The notes under the pieces were generated by a model. It was not told the origin of the DNA. It ran no database searches and worked only from the letters and a program-made list of their open reading frames with translations. A stretch of DNA of 64,000 nucleotides from Steroidobacteraceae bacterium (lineage in GTDB: Bacteria; Pseudomonadota; Gammaproteobacteria; Steroidobacterales; Steroidobacteraceae), in assembly GCA_041395505.1 (NCBI GenBank), contig JAWLAG010000001.1, positions 1,984,001-2,048,000 of the forward strand, given 5' to 3'. Below are positions 44,555 to 53,402 of the stretch, one piece after another. The position numbers were made by a program, and so were the translations under genes. Positions within the stretch are counted from its first letter, which is position 1; every line of letters begins with the position of its first letter.

Positions 44555-45982
44555 CTACTCGCGGGAGACCGGGAGTACCAGGGCGCCGCGCAGTACGACG
44601 TCGATTCGGCGATTCCTGCCGCGACCTTCTGCTGAGTCGTTGCTGGCGATGGGCTGGGTCTCGCCGTAGCCCTGGGCGGTCACCTTGTCGGGATCGAGTC
44701 CGGGCGTATTCGCCAGCAAGTACTCTCGCACGGATAGCGCCCGCTGCGCAGAAAGCTCCAGATTCGCTTCATCGCTACCGAACGAATCCGTATGGCCCTC
44801 GATGAGCACCTCGCCTGGCGAAAACAGCGTAAGGACATCGCGCACCTTGCCAAGCAAGGTATAAGCGCTCGTCTCGACCGTCGAGCGGCCGCTCGGAAAG
44901 GTCAGTCCAACCAGCCGCAAAAGCAGATCGTTGCCCTGCTGGTAAACCAGCGCTTCTTCCGGCGGGAACATGAGCTCGGTTTGTCGCAATCGGTCACGCA
45001 GCCGCTCCTGTTGCGCCCTGCGCGCCGACTCACGACCGAGCTTGGTTTCGAGATCGCCCAATTCCGCTTCGAGATTCGCAATCTGCGTGTTGCGCTCGCC
45101 CAGCAATTGCGAATCCTTCTGCAATCTGGTGACCGCCTCGATTATTTGTTGCGCAAGCACCGTGGATTCGACATCGCTGGTCGGGCTGAGATCCAGCTGC
45201 GCGGCCACATCGCGTAACGGCTTTTCCGACTGCAACAGCAGTGTTTCCAGTTCTGCCGCGCCGTCGCGGACCGGGCCGATCCGTGCCGCCAGTGACAACG
45301 CGTGCGCAGCCTCAGCGCGGGCTTCCCGCGCCAGGCTGCGCGGTTCATCGACATCGTAACGATTGCGCTCGAGGGCGGAATCGGCCTCCGTCAGCAGCGC
45401 TTCGGCATGGGCCAGTGTCCTCGGAGCGTAACGAGCGACACGCTCATTTCGGGCCCTTTGTATGAGTTGCCGCGCTTCGTCGAGATATTGGGTCTTGATT
45501 GCACCAAGCTCGGCGGCACGGTAGGCGGTACTTGCCTGCACGCCACGCGATCGTGCTCCATTGAGATCGCCACTCTCAAGGCGTTGCGCCGCGGAGCTGA
45601 ACAGCCTTTGTGCCTCTTGCCATCCATCCGGTGCAAATTTCGGTGCCTCGGACTTGAGCGCATCGGCTCGCGCACGCATGGTATCTGCCAGCGAGACCGC
45701 CGCAATCTTGGCGGCATCGCGCGCGGCTGACCACGACGTGGTGGCACGTGCCAAATCGGCCTTGATTCGATCGATGTTGCCCTTGTCGGCCAGTCGCTGC
45801 TCAGCACGCTCGTAGTAACGGCTGGCTTCCGAATAGTTCTGCGGCGCAAGGAGCGCCGCTTGCTCGTTATCTGCTGACTGGCGCGCGGCATCTGCGTCGG
45901 CAAACAGAGTTGCGCGCAGTTCCTGCGACCAGGCAAGCGAGGCCAGCAACATGCTGACCAGCAGGAAGATGGATCGGCGCAT
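44555..45982 (-). CDS. OmpA-family protein with DUF4398-like helical repeats
   Basis: 475 residues from ATG 45982. Signal peptide (about 3-20), then a long alanine-rich helical region (25-330) with repeated ADAxR/YYERAEQRL-type segments resembling DUF4398, then a coiled coil (about 275-330) and a C-terminal OmpA domain (about 350-460): LTFPSGRSTVETS, IEGHTDSFGS, NLELSAQRALSVREYL, YGETQPIASN and RRID. The OmpA domain should bind peptidoglycan; the protein ties the envelope to the cell wall. Confidence 0.9.
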   Translation of the reverse strand: MRRSIFLLVSMLLASLAWSQELRATLFADADAARQSADNEQAALLAPQNYSEASRYYERAEQRLADKGNIDRIKADLARATTSWSAARDAAKIAAVSLADTMRARADALKSEAPKFAPDGWQEAQRLFSSAAQRLESGDLNGARSRGVQASTAYRAAELGAIKTQYLDEARQLIQRARNERVARYAPRTLAHAEALLTEADSALERNRYDVDEPRSLAREARAEAAHALSLAARIGPVRDGAAELETLLLQSEKPLRDVAAQLDLSPTSDVESTVLAQQIIEAVTRLQKDSQLLGERNTQIANLEAELGDLETKLGRESARRAQQERLRDRLRQTELMFPPEEALVYQQGNDLLLRLVGLTFPSGRSTVETSAYTLLGKVRDVLTLFSPGEVLIEGHTDSFGSDEANLELSAQRALSVREYLLANTPGLDPDKVTAQGYGETQPIASNDSAEGRGRNRRIDVVLRGALVLPVSRE

Positions 45983-46035
45983 GTAAATTCCGGTGTCCTC
46001 GGCTATTGACACCGGCATATTAGCTCAATTTGAAG

Positions 46036-47016
46036 CTAGGTAACCGCTGGTGTGGCCATGATCCGCAGACCGCGGCTGCCGCGAGCAACCGGCGAACGGA
46101 ACGAGCGCGGCTTGACGACCAGGGCATCGCAAGGCAGCGCATCAAGCGTTCGCTCCGCCGTATTGCCAATGAACAAGCGCTTGATAGCCGATCGCGACAC
46201 CGCACCCATTACGACGAGACCGGCCCTTTGCTTGCGAGCAATCGTTACGATCGCCGCACTTGGTTCCGCCGAGATGACGTGACGTCTGTCGCGAGCGATC
46301 GGCCGCTTGCCAATTAATTTGTCGAGCTCAGCGCGTGTGCTTCGGAGCCGTTCCTCGGGACTCGAATCGGGGAGCGCATACGCTTCCATGTAGCCGAATG
46401 ACGGGTAGACCGGGGGCGCAGGGCATGCCGTAACCGCGTGAAGCTTCGCGCGCAACATTTCCGCGTAGTCTGATGCTGTATTCAGGATTGCGGTATCGAG
46501 TGCCGCAGGCTTGGCGTGCGCGTGCGTAGGATCAACGGCGGCGACAACCACTTTGCCGTCGTAGCCGCCTTCTGTCTTGGCGATCAAGACCGGGCAGGGC
46601 GCCAATCTCAACAGCTCCCAATCATTGAAACTCAACAGCCAGCGCGCATGCCGCGCGCCCGCGTGCCGATCTGCGATGATCAGTGAAGCGCCCCATTTGC
46701 GAGCCTGCCGGACGATGGCCTCGGCGGGCGGGTAATCCCATTCGGCAGCAACGGATATCCTCACGCCACTCGATCCGGGTCGGCTCGCAAGCTTTTCGAG
46801 CGCAGCGCGACTGCGCTTCAGTTCCCGCGACTCCAGGGTGCGCAAACTGTCACCGCGCGCAGTAAGTGCATCGAGATAGATGGGTGCCGACAGGCTATGG
46901 AACAACTGCACCTGGCCGCCGGCGGCACGCGCGAGCGCCAGCGCTTTGCGCAGGGCCGGCAACTTCCGATCAAACGGGTCCTTGACCGCTACAAGTATTT
47001 TCTTGGGGCTTGGCAT
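46036..47016 (-). CDS. Tandem universal stress protein (UspA domains x2)
   Basis: 326 residues from ATG 47016. First domain opens KKILVAVKDPFDRKLPALRKAL; second starts near 155 (GKVVVAAVDPTHAHAKPAALD) and ends GAVSRSAIKRLFIGNTAERTL with ATP-loop-like residues. Same type as the Usp at 33387; sequence and domain order indicate paralogues. It follows an AT-rich upstream region with a perfect 12-bp palindrome. Confidence 0.9.
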   Translation of the reverse strand: MPSPKKILVAVKDPFDRKLPALRKALALARAAGGQVQLFHSLSAPIYLDALTARGDSLRTLESRELKRSRAALEKLASRPGSSGVRISVAAEWDYPPAEAIVRQARKWGASLIIADRHAGARHARWLLSFNDWELLRLAPCPVLIAKTEGGYDGKVVVAAVDPTHAHAKPAALDTAILNTASDYAEMLRAKLHAVTACPAPPVYPSFGYMEAYALPDSSPEERLRSTRAELDKLIGKRPIARDRRHVISAEPSAAIVTIARKQRAGLVVMGAVSRSAIKRLFIGNTAERTLDALPCDALVVKPRSFRSPVARGSRGLRIMATPAVT

Positions 47017-47217
47017 TGCGCGCTCCCGGTGGTCGCTGGATCTCATGGTAAAGATGACTTATCGCTGCGCGAATGCCAATCCGGATCGCTACGTGATCGG
47101 TAGGGGTACTTACTTAAGTAACACCACGGTCCAGCATTAATTTAACTTAATATACATTATGCGCAGTTGACCAGCTGCCACCGTGAGGCTCGCCGGCGCC
47201 GATTTGTGTCGTTTCCT
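47017..47217 (-). promoter_or_regulatory. Intergenic promoter region of the Usp gene
   Basis: 201 bp without a gene. It is AT-rich at 47104-47160 and contains the perfect palindrome TTACTTAAGTAA at 47110-47121, about 95 bp upstream of the Usp ATG. This is a candidate regulator site; which regulator is unknown. No convincing sigma-70 hexamer pair was found. Confidence 0.4.
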
Positions 47218-47748
47218 TCACGACGCAGTATTCGCATCCGCAAGCCACGCCTCGAGGAATGCCAGCCCCGGCTTCTTGCGCTCTACGTCGATGACCACCG
47301 GTTGCTGTCGTGAGTCGTAAATCTCGATATGGGGCGTGCCATAGAAACGATAGAAGTCGTGGATATCTTCCTGCCTGTCCTGCCAGGCGGACATCTCTTC
47401 GCTGCTGGAAAATCCAATTTGACCACTGAAGGTCTTGACCTGCCGTACTACGACATCCCGGCGTCGGTCCAGGAACGCGGGAAGCTGCCCCTCGAGCCAA
47501 CGGCATGTCGAACAATGCTCCGAATAGATCTCCACGACCGTATAGACGCCAGGTTCGGCCAGATCCGACAAAGGTTTCTGCGCGTCGAACAGTACGCCTA
47601 TATCGAAGCGTTCGATGGCCGCAGTACTGCGCAATTTTGCCTCAGGGAGCACCCGGTATGGCACGCGCGAACGGCCGTCATCGCCATCCCTGACGACAAA
47701 GAAGTAGATCGCGACGGCGACCACCGCGACAAAAGCAATTTTTCTCAT
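47218..47748 (-). CDS. Membrane-anchored thioredoxin-like protein
   Basis: 176 residues from ATG 47748. One N-terminal membrane anchor (about 3-20), then a thioredoxin-like fold with the pair HCSTCRW (CxxC) near residue 78-82, following YTVVEIYS, and a PHIEIYD segment resembling the cis-Pro region. The active site faces the periplasm, so a role in thiol redox is likely. Confidence 0.8.
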   Translation of the reverse strand: MRKIAFVAVVAVAIYFFVVRDGDDGRSRVPYRVLPEAKLRSTAAIERFDIGVLFDAQKPLSDLAEPGVYTVVEIYSEHCSTCRWLEGQLPAFLDRRRDVVVRQVKTFSGQIGFSSSEEMSAWQDRQEDIHDFYRFYGTPHIEIYDSRQQPVVIDVERKKPGLAFLEAWLADANTAS

Positions 47749-47806
47749 GGCCCATGGTAGCTCGAGAGCGCGATACGATCTGTGACCAAAACCCCGCCCA
47801 GAACGC

Positions 47807-48946
47807 TCAGTACTGGCGGTCGACATCAACCACAGAAAGCAATCGGGCGCCGGCGACGTAACGCCTAACGTTTTCCGCAATCACAGCGAATTGCGCCTCT
47901 TCGCCGAGATCAGACTGAGCCGCGACATGGGGCGTCAGTATCACATTGGGCGCCAGCCACAACGGATGATCCTTGGGCAGCGGCTCCGGTTCGGTGACAT
48001 CGAGGGCCGCGCCTGCAATCTGCCTGGCCTCAAGGGCGTGCACCAGATCGTCGGTGACTACCAGCCCTCCGCGCGATACATTCACCAGGTACGCCGATGG
48101 TTTCATGCGCGCAAACATCTGCGCATCGAACATGCCGCGTGTCGTCGAGGTCAGCGGCGCCGTGACCACAACCGCGTCTGCGGACGCGGCAAGATTGGCA
48201 AGTTCGTCCGGTTTGCCGAGGTAGCTCACGAACGGCGGCGCCGGCGCATTACTCGCGCGCGTCGCAATCACACGCATGCCGAGCGCATCGGCGCGACGCG
48301 CAACCTGTTCGCCGATGCCCCCAAGCCCGACGACCAGCAAGGTCTTGCCTTGCAATGTACGCATGGTCGCGCCCTCGCCCATTACCGCCCACTCACCATG
48401 CATCTGCTGCCGGAACGAATCTGGCAGATTGCGGCTCAATGCGAGCAGCATGGCTATTGCGTGCTCGGCGATCACGGCTCCGGCGATAGCGCGCATATTG
48501 CTCAGCAGAAGTTTTCCGTCGCGGATCTGCGGTTTGTCGACGCAGGCCTCGACACCCGCATAGATACTCTGCAACCAGCGCAGGTTCCGGCCCGCGGCCA
48601 GCAATGGTTCGCTGCAGATCACGCGCGTACGGCCGATGGCGGCATCGGCGCCGGCCGACCGCGCCACCATCTCCGCCGCGTCACCCGCACTGATCACCGT
48701 AACCCCGGGCGCCGCAGACTTCACCGCATCGACCAGACCCGGCACGCCCGCATCCACCAGAATGCGTTGCGGCCGACGCCAACGGACCCATGCAGCAACC
48801 GGCGTCGCCGACTCGCGCAAGCGATATTTTTCTATCAGCGCTTCCGCACCGGCGTCAGCGGCGCGCACCGGCATCTGCCAGGCCGCGCCAAATGCCGCGG
48901 CTAACACCGTGGCGAGTGCAAAACTCTTGGTACCGTCCCTCCGCAC
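47807..48946 (-). CDS. D-2-hydroxyacid dehydrogenase family protein with signal peptide
   Basis: 379 residues from a GTG start. Residues 1-29 look like a Sec signal (Arg-Arg start, hydrophobic 9-21, cleavage after VRA). The mature part has the Rossmann TLLVVGLGGIGEQVARRA, SRGGLV, the catalytic Arg in VNVSRGG, Glu in EPEPLPKDHPLW and His in LTPHVAAQS. An NAD-binding enzyme placed outside the cytoplasm is unexpected. Alternatively the N-terminus is just a hydrophobic extension and the protein is cytoplasmic or membrane-attached. Confidence 0.85.
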   Translation of the reverse strand: MRRDGTKSFALATVLAAAFGAAWQMPVRAADAGAEALIEKYRLRESATPVAAWVRWRRPQRILVDAGVPGLVDAVKSAAPGVTVISAGDAAEMVARSAGADAAIGRTRVICSEPLLAAGRNLRWLQSIYAGVEACVDKPQIRDGKLLLSNMRAIAGAVIAEHAIAMLLALSRNLPDSFRQQMHGEWAVMGEGATMRTLQGKTLLVVGLGGIGEQVARRADALGMRVIATRASNAPAPPFVSYLGKPDELANLAASADAVVVTAPLTSTTRGMFDAQMFARMKPSAYLVNVSRGGLVVTDDLVHALEARQIAGAALDVTEPEPLPKDHPLWLAPNVILTPHVAAQSDLGEEAQFAVIAENVRRYVAGARLLSVVDVDRQY

Positions 48947-49051
48947 CTGCCGAGCATAACAAGCCAGGACCCGCGCCGAGCAGCATTCGTTATAATCGCC
49001 GCCGAATCGATCTCGACCTACCCGTGCCCTCGCCCCGATAAGGACACCGTC

Positions 49052-50551
49052 ATGAACAAGAGTTCACTTGCCTTGAAGGCTGCTGCGATTGCGATTGCCG
49101 GCACGCTCGCTGCGCCGATGACCTGGTCCGGCCCGCGCGACCTGCAGGCCATCCGCACGACCATTGCCGCGCAACACGACGAAGGCGTGAAACGGCTGCA
49201 GGAATGGATCGCCCTGCCCTCAATCGCTGCCGAGGATCGCGGATTCCCGGACGGTCCCGAATACATGGCCCAGATGCTCAAGGATGCCGGCTTCCAGCAG
49301 GTGAGCATCGTGAGCACCGACGGCAAACCGGGTGTGTTCGCAACCCTTGACGCCGGTGCCCCCAAGACCGTTGGCCTCTACTTCATGTACGACGTCAAGC
49401 AGTTCGATCCAGCCGAATGGAGCTCGCCGCCGCTCGAAGCGCGACTGGTCGACAAGCCCGGCCTCGGCAAGGTCGTGATGGGTCGCGGCGCAGTCAATCA
49501 GAAAGGGCCCGAAGCCGCATTCATCGCCGCACTGCATGCCATCCGCGCAGCCGGCAGGAAAATGCCCGTGAACCTGGTCCTGATCGCCGAAGGCGAGGAG
49601 GAAATCGGTTCGCCCCACATTGGCCAGATCGTGCACCGGCCTGAGGTTGAGGCAGCGCTCGCGGGCACGATAGGCGTATTCATGCCAGGAGCATCCCAGG
49701 ATCTCGACGGCACGGTCACGGTAAGCCTTGGCGCCAAGGGCGTGATTGAAGTGCAGCTGGTCGCGAGTGGCGAAAAGTGGGGTCTTGGACCGGGCAAGGA
49801 CGTGCATTCATCGCTCAAGGCAATGATCGACAGTCCGAGCTGGCACTTGATTCACGCCCTCGACTCGCTCGTCTCCGCCGACGGCAATACCATAACCATC
49901 GACGACTATCCGGCGCCTCGCGCCGTAACCGCGGCCGAGAAAGAGATGATTGCCGCTGCCGCCAAGCGACGCAATGAAGCGCAGATGAAGCAGCAGTTCA
50001 GCACGAGTGTCTGGATCGACGATCTGCCTTTCGAACAGGCGCTCGAACGACTGGTCTCACAACCGACCGTCAACATCGAAGGTCTGGTGGGTGGTTATAC
50101 CGGGCCCGGCGGCAAGACGGTTTTGCCACACAAGGCGGAGGCGAAACTCGACCTGCGGCTCGTGCCCGACATGACGGCCAAAGGCGCACTGGCCGCATTG
50201 CGGGCGCACCTTGAAAAGCACGGATTCGGTGACATCGAGGTCACGATGTCCGGCGGCTACGACCCCACGAGCACCCCACTCGATGCGCGCCTCATTCAGG
50301 CGCAGATTGCCGTCCTCAAGCGCAACAAGATCGATCCGCTCATCTGGCCGCGCAACGCGGGCTCATACCCGGGCTACGTATTCACCAATCCGCCACTCAA
50401 CCTCGCATCCGGACATTTCGGCCTGGGCCACGGCAGCGGCGCGCACGCACCGGATGAATACTTCGTGATCGACTCGGTAAATCCCAACGTGCAGGGTTGG
50501 GAAGGCGCCGTATTGTCCTACGTGGAGTACCTCTACGAGCTGGCGAAATAA
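49052..50551 (+). CDS. M20-family metallopeptidase homologue with altered metal site
   Basis: 499 residues; the N-terminus (about 5-25) could be a signal peptide. It has the two-domain M20 plan. At the usual first His-x-Asp motif it reads FMYDVKQ (Met112 where His is normal, Asp114 retained), and the bridging-Asp motif reads GRGAVNQKG (Asn149). AEGEEEIGS, GKDVHSS and the last His in GHGSGAHAPDEY are kept. This pattern of losses suggests changed metal use or no peptidase action. Confidence 0.9.
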   Translation: MNKSSLALKAAAIAIAGTLAAPMTWSGPRDLQAIRTTIAAQHDEGVKRLQEWIALPSIAAEDRGFPDGPEYMAQMLKDAGFQQVSIVSTDGKPGVFATLDAGAPKTVGLYFMYDVKQFDPAEWSSPPLEARLVDKPGLGKVVMGRGAVNQKGPEAAFIAALHAIRAAGRKMPVNLVLIAEGEEEIGSPHIGQIVHRPEVEAALAGTIGVFMPGASQDLDGTVTVSLGAKGVIEVQLVASGEKWGLGPGKDVHSSLKAMIDSPSWHLIHALDSLVSADGNTITIDDYPAPRAVTAAEKEMIAAAAKRRNEAQMKQQFSTSVWIDDLPFEQALERLVSQPTVNIEGLVGGYTGPGGKTVLPHKAEAKLDLRLVPDMTAKGALAALRAHLEKHGFGDIEVTMSGGYDPTSTPLDARLIQAQIAVLKRNKIDPLIWPRNAGSYPGYVFTNPPLNLASGHFGLGHGSGAHAPDEYFVIDSVNPNVQGWEGAVLSYVEYLYELAK

Positions 50552-50559
50552 TCCTTGAT

Positions 50560-50586
50560 GGTGGATGACGCCCTGCGTCATCCACC
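50560..50586. other. Convergent 12-bp perfect hairpin
   Basis: Arms 50560-50571 and 50575-50586 are perfectly complementary around the loop CCT, between the M20 gene stop and the convergent dienelactone hydrolase stop. There is no T-tract on either side, so it is a weak or Rho-aided terminator or an mRNA-end stabiliser for both genes. Confidence 0.6.
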
Positions 50587-51432
50587 CAAGGCACGCTTGA
50601 ACAGCGCCAGCATCCGTTGCCAGGCGCGCTCGGCAGCCGCTTCATCGTAAACACGGGAGTCCGGCGGGCACCAGCCATGCAAGGTGCCCGCGTACACCTC
50701 GATCTCCGCCTCGAGGTGGGCGGCATCGAACGCGTCGCGCAACAGAGTCTTGGCATTCGGGTCACGTTGGTCGTCGTTTGCCGCGATAGCGATCAGGAAT
50801 TGCGCGCGCATGCGCGGTATCAGCCGGTGGGGGCTATCAGCGGCCTGGGTCGCGAGTCCACCGCCATGAAACGTCGCGCCCGCGCCAATTCGATCGGCAC
50901 GGGCAGCCGCTGTGCGCATGACCAGTGGCCCGCCCATGCAGTAGCCAGTGGTTGCCATCTTGCGCTTGCCGTCGACAGCGGGTTGTTGATCGAGCCAGTC
51001 GACAAAGGCCTTGGCATCGATTGCGGCTGACTCGGCCGTGAGGGATTTCGCCATCGACATGAGCGCCTGGCGGGTCGCCGCATCATCAAAGTCCGCCCCG
51101 GGCTCGGAAGTCGGCGCGCGCTGTAGCCGATAGAACGGATTGACCACCAGCACGCTATAGCCAGCGCCAGCAAGGCGGCGTGCCATCTGCCGAAACGCCG
51201 GTCGCAGGCCAAAGATGTCCGGCCAGATCAACACCGCGGGATGAAGGCCGAGCGCTGGATGCACGAAATAGGCATCGGCCGAACCGGATGGGGTTGGTAT
51301 CGTGACTTCCTGTTCATCGAGCGTGCCATCGTGCGTCTTCGCAGCAGCCAGCCCCGAAAGGCCAGCGCCGATGGTCAGGGCTCCGAATTCGCGACGCGTG
51401 ATTGCGTTCGATGCACGGTCATATCGACTCAT
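50578..51432 (-). CDS. Dienelactone hydrolase-family protein with Tat-type signal
   Basis: 284 residues from ATG 51432. The N-terminus ITRREFGALTIGAGLSGLAAA is a twin-arginine-type signal. The alpha/beta-hydrolase domain has nucleophile GYCMGG (Cys), NDDQRDP with the Asp, and LHGW with the His of the triad. Exported carboxymethylenebutenolidase-like hydrolase of unknown substrate. Starts 17 bp past the AhpD-like gene stop; ends over the convergent hairpin. Confidence 0.88.
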   Translation of the reverse strand: MSRYDRASNAITRREFGALTIGAGLSGLAAAKTHDGTLDEQEVTIPTPSGSADAYFVHPALGLHPAVLIWPDIFGLRPAFRQMARRLAGAGYSVLVVNPFYRLQRAPTSEPGADFDDAATRQALMSMAKSLTAESAAIDAKAFVDWLDQQPAVDGKRKMATTGYCMGGPLVMRTAAARADRIGAGATFHGGGLATQAADSPHRLIPRMRAQFLIAIAANDDQRDPNAKTLLRDAFDAAHLEAEIEVYAGTLHGWCPPDSRVYDEAAAERAWQRMLALFKRALGG

Positions 51433-51448
51433 GTCGGCAAAGGAATCT

Positions 51449-52078
51449 TCATCGCACACGTGAGGTCTCCAATTTTTTGCTAGCGGTCGCATGCCGCCCG
51501 GCCTGCCAATCCTCCGCCTTGAGCGTTCGCAACGCAAACTCGAGGGGTGCCTGCTCGAGCTCCGTAGCCAGGGTATCGTTCCAGCGATTGAGAAAACCGA
51601 ACAGCGCAATCATTCCCACGATCTCCATGACCGCGCGCTCCGAAAAGTGCTCACGCAGCGCGGCGAAGTGTTCGTCGGTCGCTGCGCTCGGTTGCTGACC
51701 CGCAGCGACGGCCAGCTCGAGCGCGGCGCGCTCGGCCGCGGAAAACAGGTCGCTGGTCCGAAACTGCCACACCGCAGCGATCTTCTCGGCGCTCGCCTGG
51801 TCTTTGCGTACTGCGCCGTGGGCGGTATGAGCCTGGCAATAGCGGCAACCCGCCGCGCCGCTCACCACGGTTGCAACCATGCGCTTCAGCTCACCGCTGA
51901 CGGCGCCCGGGCTGTACAGGACACGAACCAGGCCCTGAACCGCAAAATACAATGCCGGCCAGCGGGCGAGCGTCAGAGCATCGTTCGGCACGAAACCCAT
52001 CAGACTCTCGGCTTCCTGCAAGGCACTCCGTAAATCCTGCGGCAATTCGCCGATATCCATGGGTTCGATTCGGGCCAT
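51449..52078 (-). CDS. Carboxymuconolactone decarboxylase/AhpD-like protein
   Basis: 209 residues, all helical, with the redox motif CRYCQAHTAHGA (CxxC plus His). Members are peroxidase-linked disulphide proteins (AhpD) or decarboxylases; the CxxC favours the former. Probably co-transcribed with the dienelactone hydrolase. ATG at 52078 is the clear start. Confidence 0.88.
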   Translation of the reverse strand: MARIEPMDIGELPQDLRSALQEAESLMGFVPNDALTLARWPALYFAVQGLVRVLYSPGAVSGELKRMVATVVSGAAGCRYCQAHTAHGAVRKDQASAEKIAAVWQFRTSDLFSAAERAALELAVAAGQQPSAATDEHFAALREHFSERAVMEIVGMIALFGFLNRWNDTLATELEQAPLEFALRTLKAEDWQAGRHATASKKLETSRVR

Positions 52079-52217
52079 GCCATTCTCCCTGGAGACTTAC
52101 ATATTGAGACCACTTCGCGATTACGCTGCCAGCGCCGCGGCTGCAGGAGGATGGTAGCAACAATGTTCGAATTTGCACTATCCTGCCCGCGAGCGTGGGC
52201 CACGGATACCAACGACG

Positions 52218-53402
52218 ATGAGTGATTTTTCTCCGAGCGATCGCGAAACCGAGCTGTCTGAAAGGACACGCAAATTCATCAGGGACAAGGTGATTCCGTT
52301 CGAGAACGATCCGCGCAATGGTCCGCGTGGTCCGTCGGATGAACTACTGCGCCAACTGCGCGACGAAGCACGGCGCGCCGGCTTGTTCGCTCCGCAGGTG
52401 TCCAGCCGTTGGGGCGGCCTCGGATTGACCCATAGCGAAAGTGCTGCAGTTTTTCGCGCCAGTGGTTACTCGCTGCTTGGACCACTGGCGATGAACTGCA
52501 TGGCGCCCGACGAAGGCAACATGTTCCTGCTCGAGAGGGTGGCCACGCCGGAGCAACAGGAGCGCTTCCTGCGCCCGGTCGCCGCCGGTTCGTGTCGCTC
52601 CACGTTTTTCATGACCGAACCGCATCCCGGTGCCGGTGCGGATCCCGACCAGTTGCAGACGACGGCCGCGCGCGACGGCCATGACTGGATCATCAATGGA
52701 CGCAAGTGGTTCATCACGGGCGCCGGTGATGCTCGCGTCGCGATCATCATGGCGCGCACCGACGCCGGAGCCACCCTGTTCCTGACCGAAATGGACAGCC
52801 AGGGCATCACGGTCGAGCGGCTCATCGAGACGATAGGCGATACCATGCCGGGCGGCCATGGCGTCGTCCAACTCGACAATCTGCGCATTCCCAGTGACCA
52901 GGTTCTCGGCGAAGTCAACCAGGGATTCCGTTACGCGCAATTGCGGCTCGCTCCGGCGCGACTGACGCATTGCATGCGCTGGTGGGGCGCCGCGCAGCGG
53001 GCGCACGATATCGCAACCGATTATGCCAATGTGCGCCGCGCTTTCGGCAAGACGCTGATTGAACATGAAGGCGTAGGGTTCTCTCTCGCACGCAATCAGA
53101 TCGATCTGCTGCAGTGTCGCCTCATGATCGACTATGTCGCCTGGCTGCTCGACAAAGGGCAACGCGCCGGCGCGGAGTCATCCATGGCGAAATTCTCATG
53201 TGCCGAAACTCTCTTTACTGTGGTCGACCGTTGCGTCCAGATCCTTGGCGGTCAAGGCGTGTCGCATGAAACCGTCGTTGCACAGATCTTCCAGGGCATC
53301 CGTGGGTTTCGAATCTACGACGGTCCATCGGAAGTGCACCTGTGGGCTCTGGCCAGGCGACTCGCGCGCGATCACAGCAGGCGCGCAACCATTCAGGAAT
53401 AG
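52218..53402 (+). CDS. Acyl-CoA dehydrogenase
   Basis: 394 residues, FAD flavoenzyme of fatty or branched acyl-CoA oxidation. ATG at 52218; a longer frame begins at 52173. Segments: MTEPHPGAGADP, NGRKWFITGAGDA, GHGVVQLDNLRIP, RRAFGKTLIEHEG, CVQILGGQGVSHE and YDGPSEVHLWALAR. Ends overlapping the convergent GGDEF-EAL gene by 10 bp. Confidence 0.93.
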   Translation: MSDFSPSDRETELSERTRKFIRDKVIPFENDPRNGPRGPSDELLRQLRDEARRAGLFAPQVSSRWGGLGLTHSESAAVFRASGYSLLGPLAMNCMAPDEGNMFLLERVATPEQQERFLRPVAAGSCRSTFFMTEPHPGAGADPDQLQTTAARDGHDWIINGRKWFITGAGDARVAIIMARTDAGATLFLTEMDSQGITVERLIETIGDTMPGGHGVVQLDNLRIPSDQVLGEVNQGFRYAQLRLAPARLTHCMRWWGAAQRAHDIATDYANVRRAFGKTLIEHEGVGFSLARNQIDLLQCRLMIDYVAWLLDKGQRAGAESSMAKFSCAETLFTVVDRCVQILGGQGVSHETVVAQIFQGIRGFRIYDGPSEVHLWALARRLARDHSRRATIQE

